In this document: positions 29,423-37,154 of the stretch, in pieces
Layout of the letters: each line of letters opens with the position of its first letter
Numbering within the stretch: position 1 is the first letter of the stretch
Assembly (NCBI RefSeq): GCF_020103725.1
Contig: NZ_JAHXBG010000004.1
Span: 62,001-126,000 of the forward strand
Direction: 5' to 3'
Source: Hyalangium gracile
GTDB taxonomy: Bacteria; Myxococcota; Myxococcia; Myxococcales; Myxococcaceae
DNA length: 64,000 bases
Made by a program: the position numbers and the translations under genes
Notes under the pieces: generated by a model
The model's database searches: none
What the model saw: only the letters and a program-made list of their open reading frames with translations
Told to the model about the DNA's origin: nothing

Positions 29423-29653
29423 ATGTCCCTGCGTACCCGCCTCCTTGCCGCCCTCATGCTGCTCGCGGTCTCCAGTTGCGCGGGGGCCCGGCACGCTCCC
29501 TCCGCCGACAGCGAGGCCCTGGCCCGCGTGGTGGCATGCACCTTGTCGCGCCGAATCAGTGCTTGTCTCAACCGCACCATGCTCAGGGACGAGTGGCAAC
29601 CGACCCGCTGGCTGTCCGACTCACACCCCGCGGCTCCAGCTCAGCACCGATGA
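29423..29653 (+). CDS. Small lipoprotein, hypothetical
   Basis: A 76-residue product with a lipoprotein signal (MSLRTRLLAALMLLAVSSC, lipobox VSSC). The mature part is short, with ACTLSRRISACLNRTML in the middle. Its last 33 bases overlap the end of the convergent esterase gene, so the tail may be a truncation product of a once longer gene. Function is unknown. Confidence 0.45.
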   Translation: MSLRTRLLAALMLLAVSSCAGARHAPSADSEALARVVACTLSRRISACLNRTMLRDEWQPTRWLSDSHPAAPAQHR

Positions 29654-30679
29654 GAGAACAGGCTCGAGCTGCTCCGCCATCTTCCGGTGGCCCGTGACGC
29701 TCGGGTGCGAGTCACAGCCGAAGTCTCCTGGCATCTCCAGGGTGTCCTCGATGAGCGCCAGATGCGTCCGCCCGCCATCCCTCGCGCGCTGGCGCTCCAC
29801 GATGGTTCGGAGCCAGTCGGTCGCCGGGTCCATCATGCGCGGACCCGCAACGCTGAAGATGGGCACCTCCGGCCAGGACCGCCTCACGTCGGCGATGAAC
29901 ACCTCGTAGCACTTCGCGAACACCTCCCAGGGAGGGTGCGGCCGGGTGGAGAAGTCGTTCGTCCCCAGGTTGATGATCACGGCATGGGGAGCCGGGTAGC
30001 GGAAGTCCCAGTCCGGCTGCGCCTTCTCCGCCAGGGCCTGGGCGAAGTAGCGGGGCATCGGCTTGGGGGAGGTCGGCGTCAGCTCTCCGTAGTTGCGCAC
30101 CACGCCGCGCCCGGACTTCGCGAGGATCTCGTACTCGGCACCGAGCCGCTGGGAGACCATGGCCGCGTAGGTCTGCTCGACGTTCTGCGTCTCGCGTGAG
30201 AACGCGTCTCCGAGCTGCCCCTCGTTCCCATAGCCCGCGGTGAACGAGTCCCCGATGAAGAGCAGCCTCCGCTCCGGCCTCGGTGGCAGCTCCACGAGGC
30301 CACGCCCTGGATCGAGAAGGAAGCCGTGGAAGACAGCCTGGCCCCACTCGGACTCCGTGCGCCGCGTCAGCCGCACCGTGTGCCGGCCCGCCGGAAGCTT
30401 CCGCGCCAGCACGTACACCTGCTCCGAGGTGGTGCGGAGCACGGTGGAAGGCTGGCCGTCCACGGACACATTGTAGTCGTTGTTTCCATCCTCGAGCAGG
30501 ACGGCGCAGGTGGTGCCTTCGAAGGCTGCCTCGATCGTGACGCCCGGCCAGTCGAAGGCCGGCGCCTTCGCGTCGGAGAAGTCGAAGCGGCCGGTGTAGC
30601 GGATGAGCGGGTGATCCGCATCCACCCGGGCCCCATGCTCGACTGTGGGGAGAGTCCTCTTCACTGAGTCCAAGCTCAT
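29621..30679 (-). CDS. SGNH/GDSL hydrolase with N-terminal beta-sandwich (CE2-like esterase)
   Basis: A 352-residue protein. Residues 20-130 form a jelly-roll domain (YTGRFDFSD, VTIEAAFEGTT, VYVLARKLPAGRHTVRLTRRTES). The SGNH domain follows: block I FIGDSFTAGYG (nucleophile Ser), the GRGVVRN region (Gly block), INLGTNDFS (Asn block III) and the C-terminal DSHPSVTGH block V with catalytic Asp and His. This order is that of carbohydrate esterase family 2, which deacetylates polysaccharides. No signal peptide is seen at the chosen ATG, which is odd for an extracellular esterase. It is followed on the same strand by the small convergent overlap at 29621-29653. Confidence 0.85.
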   Translation of the reverse strand: MSLDSVKRTLPTVEHGARVDADHPLIRYTGRFDFSDAKAPAFDWPGVTIEAAFEGTTCAVLLEDGNNDYNVSVDGQPSTVLRTTSEQVYVLARKLPAGRHTVRLTRRTESEWGQAVFHGFLLDPGRGLVELPPRPERRLLFIGDSFTAGYGNEGQLGDAFSRETQNVEQTYAAMVSQRLGAEYEILAKSGRGVVRNYGELTPTSPKPMPRYFAQALAEKAQPDWDFRYPAPHAVIINLGTNDFSTRPHPPWEVFAKCYEVFIADVRRSWPEVPIFSVAGPRMMDPATDWLRTIVERQRARDGGRTHLALIEDTLEMPGDFGCDSHPSVTGHRKMAEQLEPVLSSVLSWSRGV

Positions 30680-30699
30680 GCCGACGCGTTCCGCTCTGC

Positions 30700-30968
30700 T
30701 CACAGCCTGGCGATCTGGGCCGGGGTCTCGGCCGCGAGGTTGGCGGTCGTCACCACCGGCCCGTGACCAGGGACGATGAGGGTGGGCGGATCCTCCGCGA
30801 GCAGCGCGTTCAAGCGCTCCTTGAGTGCGCGCCGGTCTTTCACGACACCACCAGCCCGTCCGTGCCCCGGAAGACCAGCGTGGTCGCATAGGCGCCCTTG
30901 TTGAACTGGTACTCGCGCCAGAGCACGGCGCGCTCCTCATCGATGACGTTCCAGCCTCGGAGGTCCAT
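30700..30968 (-). pseudogene. Internally deleted MBL-fold hydrolase gene
   Basis: The first 42 residues (MDLRGWNVIDEERAVLWREY, then an ATTLVFRGTDGLVVS strand) are followed directly by a stop. The same frame then resumes with LKERLNALLAEDPPTLIVPGHGPVV and AAETPAQIARL, the C-terminal PGHGP signature of metallo-beta-lactamase-fold proteins. The metal-binding HxHxDH core is missing, so about 100 codons have been deleted. The product is non-functional. Confidence 0.6.
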
Positions 30969-31005
30969 GGATGTGACGCGCTACTGAGAGTCGAGCAGCC
31001 CTGCA

Positions 31006-31343
31006 ATGGGAGATTATGAGCGGGTCCATGAGCGCGGCTACGATTCGCTCACCGCTTTTGCCGAAGCACGCCCCACGGCCTCGCTGGTGGCGCTGGTCGA
31101 GGAACTCGGGGCGGATGACATCGCCGCAGTGCAGGTGTTCAGCGGGTTGGTCGCGGAGGCGGAACGGAGCCGTCGAGTCACACGTCTGGTGCGCGGGCAA
31201 GTACCTATACCCCCGAGACTCATCAGGAGCGCGTCGACCAGGTTGGCGATGCGCTCCTCGCCACGCCTCCGCCGCCAGGCTGGCGCCCGCTCGGCCCCGA
31301 CGACGAGCTGCTCCTCACGCTTCTTCCCGACGAGGAGGTCTGA
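31006..31343 (+). pseudogene. Frameshifted/deleted hypothetical gene
   Basis: One frame runs from ATG 31006 (MGDYERVHERGYDSL to RRVTRLVRGQ) to about 31195. A second frame then carries THQERVDQVGDALLATPPPP and GPDDELLLTLLPDEEV to a stop at 31341-31343. Both parts have strong coding character and match a common myxobacterial hypothetical family as I recall it, so a deletion or shift near 31195-31203 has fused the two ends out of frame. Confidence 0.5.
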
Positions 31344-31346
31344 GGT

Positions 31347-32372
31347 TCAGTTCTTCTGAGGCTGCGGGTTGACCTGCGCCGCCAGCGGACCCAGCCACTC
31401 CGGGTTCTTGGTCGTGCCGTCGAACCGCTGGCTCGTCTTGTACTTCTCGAAGGAGCCATCCTTCGCCGCCTTCTCGGTCTTGGCGAGCAGCGCCGCCACC
31501 TCCTTCTCCGACAGGGGCTTGAACCCTCGCGCCACTTGGAGCGCCTGGTCCAACCGCTCCATCGTGTCGATTCCGGTGATCACCACGCTCACCGGCAGCG
31601 ACAGGCTGTAGCGCAGGCACTCGGGCGCGGTGACAGTCTTGCTGTCCAGGATGATCTTGCCGCCCATCGGCTTCATCCCCAGCACGCCGATCTCCTCACG
31701 CACCAGCACGGGCAGCACCCGCTTCTCGAAGCTGTCGAAGTGCGCGTCCATCACGTTGAGCGGCATCTGCACCGCGTCGAACCGGAACCCGTTCTTCTTC
31801 GCCGTCTCCAGCATCTTCAGGTGCATCGCCGGAGACTTGTGCCCCGTGAAGCCCAGGAAGCGCGCCTTGCCCGCCTTGCGCGCGGCAATCATCGCCTCCA
31901 TCACGTTACCCTTGGCGAAGGCCAGCTCCGGGTCCTTCTCGTAGATGACCTCGTGCAGCTGCAGCAGGTCCAGGTGATCGGTCTGCAGGCGCTCGAGCGA
32001 CTCGTCGATCTGCGCCTCGGCCGTCTTCCGGTCCCGGCCGTCGATCTTCGTCATCAGGAACGCCTTGGACCGGTAGCCGTCCCTCAGCGCCTTGCCCATC
32101 CGGATCTCGCTCTGCCCCTCGTTGTAGTCCCAGCAGTTGTCGAGGAAGTTCAGCCCGTTGTCGAGCGCGCGCCGGATGAGCTGGATGCTCTCGTTCTCGT
32201 CCTTCTGCGTGCCGATGTGGAAGCCGCCCACCCCGATGCAGGAGATCTGCTCTCCCGTCCGGCCCAGCTTCCGCCGCGCGATCGGCTGGGCCGAAGACGC
32301 GCCTGTCTCGGCGAAGGCCGTCTGGGACACCATCAGCGCGAGCGTGGCTTCGAGGAACTCTCTTCGGTTCAT
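31347..32372 (-). CDS. Aldo/keto reductase with N-terminal export-type signal
   Basis: A 341-residue NADPH-dependent oxidoreductase-like protein. The TIM barrel shows RRKLGRTGEQISCIGVGG, then LDNCWDYNEGQSEIRMGKAL (catalytic Asp and Tyr), KAFLMTKIDG (Lys), HLDLLQLHEV (His) and a C-terminal VITGIDTMERLDQAL cofactor segment, so the tetrad looks intact. The first residues MNRREFLEATLALMVSQTAFA resemble a Tat signal with a single RR, followed by a hydrophobic stretch; export is plausible but not certain. GGAG precedes the ATG at nine bases. It stands alone between a decayed gene and the DUF1552 operon. Confidence 0.88.
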   Translation of the reverse strand: MNRREFLEATLALMVSQTAFAETGASSAQPIARRKLGRTGEQISCIGVGGFHIGTQKDENESIQLIRRALDNGLNFLDNCWDYNEGQSEIRMGKALRDGYRSKAFLMTKIDGRDRKTAEAQIDESLERLQTDHLDLLQLHEVIYEKDPELAFAKGNVMEAMIAARKAGKARFLGFTGHKSPAMHLKMLETAKKNGFRFDAVQMPLNVMDAHFDSFEKRVLPVLVREEIGVLGMKPMGGKIILDSKTVTAPECLRYSLSLPVSVVITGIDTMERLDQALQVARGFKPLSEKEVAALLAKTEKAAKDGSFEKYKTSQRFDGTTKNPEWLGPLAAQVNPQPQKN

Positions 32373-32573
32373 GGGCGCGATCTCCGGTGGTGCGCACGCA
32401 GGTGCGTGACGCGGGAGCCTCATCGCCACCGAGGCCCCGAGCAATCCACCTTCCACCCAACTGTGTCCTCCCGGAGAGGACAGGGGGCACGTGCGTCAGC
32501 CGGTGCACGTGTCCCCGGGGCAACTGTCTCGTGCGCCACACACCGAGACAGCCCGCCCTCGTCAGCCCATGCC

Positions 32574-33908
32574 TCAGACGAGGTTCGGCAGCGGGCCCTT
32601 GCAGTGCGCCGGGTTGCCGAACTTCGTCGCCGGCACGCCCATCGCGTTGAGCACCGAGACGAGCAGATCGTTGTGCCAGGCGTTGTTGTACTTGAGGTAC
32701 CGGCCCGTCCGGAAATAGCCGCCGCAGCTGCCCGCCAGCACGAAAGGCACGTCGTTGCGGGTGTGGCTGTTGCCCTTGCCCAGCTCGTTGCCCCAGAGCA
32801 CCGCCGTGTTGTCCAGCAGCTTCTTGTCCCCCTCGGTGATCGAGTTCAGCTTCCCGAGCAGGTAGGCGAACTGCTGCGCGTACCAGGTGTTGATCTTCGT
32901 CAGCTTGTCCTGGACCACCGTATCGCTGTCGCCGAAGTGCGACAGGTCATGGTGCCTGTCGGCCACGCCCGCCCAGGGGTGCGACACCTGGCTGACGCTC
33001 CTGCTCCACTGGAGCGTGGCCACCTTCGTCAGGTTGCACGTGAGCGCCATGGCCAGCAGGTCCATCTGCAGCCTGCCCACCGCCGGGTAGTTCTCGTTCT
33101 TCATGTGGTCCATCGACGCGGGCTGCGCCGGCTTCACGCAGGCCGCGCCGGGCGCCGTCGCCTCGAGATCCAACCGCCGCTCGATGTCCCGGATGGACTC
33201 CAGGTGCGCGTCCACCTTCTGCAGGTCCGTTCCTCCCAGCCGCGTCTTCAGCCGCAGGAAGTCATCCTTCGTGCTGTCGAGCACCGACTGACGCCGGAAG
33301 CGCAGCTCGGCCAGCCCCTGCGGGTCCGTGTTGAAGTTGGCGAAGATGCGGTCGAACATGCCGCGCGGGTTGTCCTCCGGCGGCAGCGGCGTGCCCGGCC
33401 CCGAGTAGGACATGCGCGACCAGATGTTGGCGCCGCCCGTCTGCACCCCGAACAGCAGGGACGGGAACCGGTCGTTCTGCCCCACCTTGTTGGCGATCTC
33501 CTGATCCACGGAGATGCCGCCGCCCCAGCCCACCGTCGACGAGTCTCCGCCGGGGAACAGGGTGCCCGACTGGAGCTCCGTGCCGGTGAGCAGCTGGGCC
33601 ATGCCCTTCTGGTGCGCATCGCCCGGGCCGAACCCAGCCGACTGCATGTTCAGGTTGTCGAGGATGAGCAGCTTCGACTTGAACTCGTTCAGCGGCGCGA
33701 GGATGGACCCCAGCGTGAAGGCGGTCTCCGTGCCGGTGGGCGTCCAGTTGGGGGGAATCGTCCCGTTGGCGCTGAAGACGAACACGAAGCGCTTGGGCGC
33801 GGCCGCCGTGGCGGCTTGGGCCTCCATCGCCTCCAGGAACGGCAGCGCGATGCCCACTCCGGCCAGGCCCCGCAGCAGGGTACGACGGCTCAAGGGTTTG
33901 CGGATCAT
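32574..33908 (-). CDS. DUF1552 domain secreted protein
   Basis: A 444-residue protein with a Tat-like N terminus (KPLSRRTLLRGLAGVGIALPFLEAM). The remainder matches the DUF1552 family: RFVFVFSANGTIPPNWTPTG, KLLILDNLNMQ, GDAHQKGMAQLLTG, and the C-terminal VLWGNELGKGNSHTRNDVPF. In planctomycetes and myxobacteria these proteins are encoded beside DUF1592-type cytochromes and are thought to work with them on the cell surface; their reaction is not established. It starts 9 bp after the stop of the DUF1592 gene, so the two form an operon. Confidence 0.9.
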   Translation of the reverse strand: MIRKPLSRRTLLRGLAGVGIALPFLEAMEAQAATAAAPKRFVFVFSANGTIPPNWTPTGTETAFTLGSILAPLNEFKSKLLILDNLNMQSAGFGPGDAHQKGMAQLLTGTELQSGTLFPGGDSSTVGWGGGISVDQEIANKVGQNDRFPSLLFGVQTGGANIWSRMSYSGPGTPLPPEDNPRGMFDRIFANFNTDPQGLAELRFRRQSVLDSTKDDFLRLKTRLGGTDLQKVDAHLESIRDIERRLDLEATAPGAACVKPAQPASMDHMKNENYPAVGRLQMDLLAMALTCNLTKVATLQWSRSVSQVSHPWAGVADRHHDLSHFGDSDTVVQDKLTKINTWYAQQFAYLLGKLNSITEGDKKLLDNTAVLWGNELGKGNSHTRNDVPFVLAGSCGGYFRTGRYLKYNNAWHNDLLVSVLNAMGVPATKFGNPAHCKGPLPNLV

Positions 33909-33916
33909 GGGGGTCC

Positions 33917-35584
33917 TCACTGAGCGGCGAGAGCCGGCTGGCGGTAGCGGAAGGCGTCGGACAGGGCGAGCTGCACCATCAGCTCGCGGAGGTTGTAGCC
34001 GGTGGCGGCGAACTGGCGCTGGAGCTCCTGCAGCTCGCACTTCTCCGCTTCCACCTCGGCGCGGCCGTTGGCGAAGCGGAACCACTGCGTGGCGATGCAG
34101 TCCTTCACGTAGGTGCTCTCGGCGAAGCGGCGAGACATCTCCACCGCGCCCACGAAGTTGCCGTTGGCGTCCTCCGCCTTGGAGACGCCGCCGCTGGCGT
34201 CCACGGGCAGGGCCCCCTCGTGCGTCCGGTAGCCGCCCACCCCGTCGTAGTTCTCGAAGGTGAACCCGATGGGGTCGATGAGCGCGTGGCAGCCCGAGCA
34301 CGCCGGGTTGGACGTGTGCTCGGCGAAGCGCTCGCGCGTGGTGGAGTCCGGGGTGGGGTCCGGCGGCATGCCCACGTCGTCCGGCGGCGTGGGCAGCGTC
34401 TGGCAGAGGATCTGCTTGCGCACGAAGACGCCGCGGTGGATGGGCGAGCTCTGGTTCGGCTTGGCGTGGCTCGCCAGGAAGCTGGCCTGCGTCAGGAAGC
34501 CGGCGCGCTGCAGCGGGTTGACGGCCACCTTCTCGAAGGCCGTCCCCGTCGGGCCGTTGATGCCGTAGAAGGCCGCCAGCTCCTTGTTCGCGAAGGTGAA
34601 GTTCGCGTTGAACAGCTGCGAGGCGTCCCCCTCGAAGAAGACGTAGTCGAGGAACTTCTCCGTCTCCGTGCGCATGGCCGCCTTCAGCGGCTCGAAGCTC
34701 GGGTAGAGCGTGTTGTCCTTGGTGACGTGCTCCAGCTCGTCCAGCATCAGCCACTGCTTGTGGAACTCGGCCACCATGCGGTGCGCCTTCGGATCATTCA
34801 GCATCCGCCGCACCTGGGCCTCCACCTGCTCGCGGGTGGAGAGCTGGTCCGCGTCCGCCGCCTGGAACAGCGCCGGGTCCGGCATCGTGCCCCAGAGGAA
34901 GTACGAGAGCCGGGACGCCATCTCATGGGACGTCGTCTGCACCGGGCCGCCCTGCGTGCTCGGCCGGCCGGACTCGACACGGTAGAGGAAGAAGGGCGAC
35001 TGGAGCAGCGACTCGATGACCATCCGGATGCCGGTGGCGAAGTCCTTCCGCGTCCTGCCGGCCTGGTACACGCTGCCCAGCCGAGCCACCTCCTCGGCCT
35101 CCAGCGGACGGCGCCAGGCGCGCTTTCCGAACTGCTCGATGAACTGCCGGGCGCAGGTGGCCTCGGTCGCGGCGGTGGGCTGGCAGGGCAGAATCTTGGA
35201 GAGATCCGCGGCCGCCGCCAGGGTCTCCGAGGCCGTCATCCACTGCTCCACGTGCAGCAGGGTGACGTTGAGCGCGTAGGCGTTGTTCTTGAAGCCGAGC
35301 GACTCCTCCTCGGGAGCGAACGCCTTGGCCGGCTGCAGGGTGGTTCCCAGCAGATCCCGCACCGTGTTGTCGTACTCGAAGCGGTTGAGCCGGCGCAGCG
35401 GCGAGGGCCCCGGCTGCACGGCGGTGGCCGGGCAGGACGTGGCCTCCGGGCCTGTGGGCTGCTCGGGGGAGGGCACCTCGGGCCCGCTCGGCAGCTCCAT
35501 GTCGGCCTGCCCGAAGCAGCCGCCCAGCGGGAGCGCCGCCGCGATCAGCCAGGTGAGTCCAAATGTACGCAGGGGTGAGCTCAA
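33917..35584 (-). CDS. DUF1592/DUF1588/DUF1585-type lipoprotein with c-type heme motif
   Basis: A 555-residue protein with a lipobox (LPLGGC). Family segments occur in the usual order: DUF1587-like LRRLNRFEYDNTVRDLLG, DUF1595-like CARQFIEQFGKRAWRRPL, DUF1592-like VIESLLQSPFFLYRVE, DUF1588-like RAGFLTQASFLASHAKPN with IHRGVFVRKQILC, the heme site CSGCHALIDPIGFTFENYD, and DUF1585-like sequence at the end. The TTG start is chosen because GAGGAAA lies eight bases upstream; earlier ATGs would disrupt the signal peptide. It is probably an outer-surface electron-transfer or oxidative enzyme working with the DUF1552 partner. Confidence 0.9.
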   Translation of the reverse strand: MSSPLRTFGLTWLIAAALPLGGCFGQADMELPSGPEVPSPEQPTGPEATSCPATAVQPGPSPLRRLNRFEYDNTVRDLLGTTLQPAKAFAPEEESLGFKNNAYALNVTLLHVEQWMTASETLAAAADLSKILPCQPTAATEATCARQFIEQFGKRAWRRPLEAEEVARLGSVYQAGRTRKDFATGIRMVIESLLQSPFFLYRVESGRPSTQGGPVQTTSHEMASRLSYFLWGTMPDPALFQAADADQLSTREQVEAQVRRMLNDPKAHRMVAEFHKQWLMLDELEHVTKDNTLYPSFEPLKAAMRTETEKFLDYVFFEGDASQLFNANFTFANKELAAFYGINGPTGTAFEKVAVNPLQRAGFLTQASFLASHAKPNQSSPIHRGVFVRKQILCQTLPTPPDDVGMPPDPTPDSTTRERFAEHTSNPACSGCHALIDPIGFTFENYDGVGGYRTHEGALPVDASGGVSKAEDANGNFVGAVEMSRRFAESTYVKDCIATQWFRFANGRAEVEAEKCELQELQRQFAATGYNLRELMVQLALSDAFRYRQPALAAQ

Positions 35585-35721
35585 GGGGGTTTCCTCAGGG
35601 GATGAGGAGGTGGGGTGCAAAACACCTAGGCAAGGCCCGGGCCAAATCCAGAAACTCATGATCTCAGTGATTTGGGGCTGCCCTGGAGGGAACCCACATG
35701 CGCCTGGACACTCCAGTTGGT

Positions 35722-35734
35722 GTGGACAGTCCAC
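35722..35734. promoter_or_regulatory. Candidate operator palindrome in a divergent promoter region
   Basis: A perfect 13-bp palindrome (GTGGAC, central A, GTCCAC) lies in the 258-bp gap between the divergent DUF1592 and MFS genes, 109 bp before the transporter start. It may be a regulator site for either side; no regulator gene is adjacent. Confidence 0.3.
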
Positions 35735-35842
35735 CACACTCTTCTCACCGGGAACAATCAACCCACCTGGCAGGCGGAGCCCTGCCGGCGTCCAGCGGCC
35801 CCCGAGGCGGAGGGCCGTGGCCTGTTCAAACGGGGTGCGTTG

Positions 35843-37120
35843 ATGTCAGATACCGACGTGCGTCAGCGGCTGCTCTCCATCTTCGGCGGCTCGGTCGGCA
35901 ACCTCATCGAGTGGTACGACTTCTACATCTACTCGGCCTTCTCGCTGTACTTCGCGAAGGCGTTCTTCCCGAGCGACAACCCCCTCGTCGAGCAGCTGAA
36001 CTCCGCTGGAGTGTTCGCGCTCGGCTTCCTGGTGCGCCCCATTGGCGGGTGGGTGATGGGCCTGTACGCGGACCTGCGGGGGCGCCGCTCCGCGCTGTCG
36101 CTGTCCGTCTTCCTGATGTGCCTGGGCTCGTTCGTCATCGCCGTGTGCCCCACGTACGCGCAGGTTGGAGTGCTGGCGCCGGCGGTGCTGCTGATGGCCC
36201 GGCTGCTCCAGGGGCTCTCGCTGGGCGGGGAGTACGGCACCAGCGCCACGTACCTGAGTGAGGTGGCCACCTCGAAGCACCGGGGCTTCTACAGCTCCTT
36301 CCAGTACGTGACGCTCATCATGGGCCAGCTGCTGGCGACGGTGACGCTGCTGGTGCTGCAGCGCCTGGTGCTCACCCACGCGCAGCTGGAGGCGTGGGGC
36401 TGGCGCATCCCGTTCCTGGCCGGCGCGGCGCTCGCGGTGGTGGGCTTCTACCTGCGCCGCAACATGGTGGAGACGGAGGCCTTCCAGGCGGAGGCGACGC
36501 GGAAGACGGAGCACCGGCCCATGCGCGAGCTCTTGCGTCACCCGAAGGAGCTGGCGCTCGTCGTCGGGCTGACGATGGGCGGCACGCTCGCCTTCTACAC
36601 GTACACCGTCTACATGCCGAAGTTCCTGGTGAACACGGTGGGGCTGACGAGGGATAAGGCCACGCTCATCTCCGTGGCGTCCCTGTTCCTCTACATGCTG
36701 CTGCAGCCGGTGTTCGGCCTGCTCTCGGACAAGGTGGGCCGAAGGCCCGTGCTGATGGGGTTCGGCCTGCTGGGCACGCTGTGCACGGTGCCGCTGCTGA
36801 CGGCGCTGACGCAAACCCGGGATGCGTTCACGGCCTTCCTGCTCGTCATGGCGGCGCTGGTCATCGTCTCGGGCTACACCTCCATCAACGCCGTGGTGAA
36901 GGCGGAGCTGTTCCCCGCGAGCATCCGCGCCCTGGGCGTGGGGCTGCCCTATGCGCTGACCGTGTCCCTGTTCGGCGGGACGGCCGAGTACGTGGGCACG
37001 TGGCTCAAGCTGGCCGGCCACGAGCCCTGGTTCTTCTGGTACGTGACGGGCTGCATCCTCTGCTCGCTGCTCGTCTACACCTTCATGCGGGACACGCGGC
37101 GGCACCACCGCTTCGGCTGA
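35843..37120 (+). CDS. MFS transporter, metabolite:H+ symporter family
   Basis: A 425-residue inner-membrane protein with twelve predicted membrane segments. The N-terminal GNLIEWYDFYIYS and the loop DLRGRRSAL are hallmarks of the MHS group (KgtP, ProP, ShiA). RLLQGLSLGGEYGTSATYLSE in helix 4-5 and a second GRRPVLM loop after helix 8 support this. Likely cargo is a dicarboxylate, aromatic acid or compatible solute; the sequence does not decide. The ATG at 35843 has no strong ribosome site. Confidence 0.92.
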   Translation: MSDTDVRQRLLSIFGGSVGNLIEWYDFYIYSAFSLYFAKAFFPSDNPLVEQLNSAGVFALGFLVRPIGGWVMGLYADLRGRRSALSLSVFLMCLGSFVIAVCPTYAQVGVLAPAVLLMARLLQGLSLGGEYGTSATYLSEVATSKHRGFYSSFQYVTLIMGQLLATVTLLVLQRLVLTHAQLEAWGWRIPFLAGAALAVVGFYLRRNMVETEAFQAEATRKTEHRPMRELLRHPKELALVVGLTMGGTLAFYTYTVYMPKFLVNTVGLTRDKATLISVASLFLYMLLQPVFGLLSDKVGRRPVLMGFGLLGTLCTVPLLTALTQTRDAFTAFLLVMAALVIVSGYTSINAVVKAELFPASIRALGVGLPYALTVSLFGGTAEYVGTWLKLAGHEPWFFWYVTGCILCSLLVYTFMRDTRRHHRFG

Positions 37121-37154
37121 AGGCCCCGCATCCTTATATAGGGACGGATGGTCC

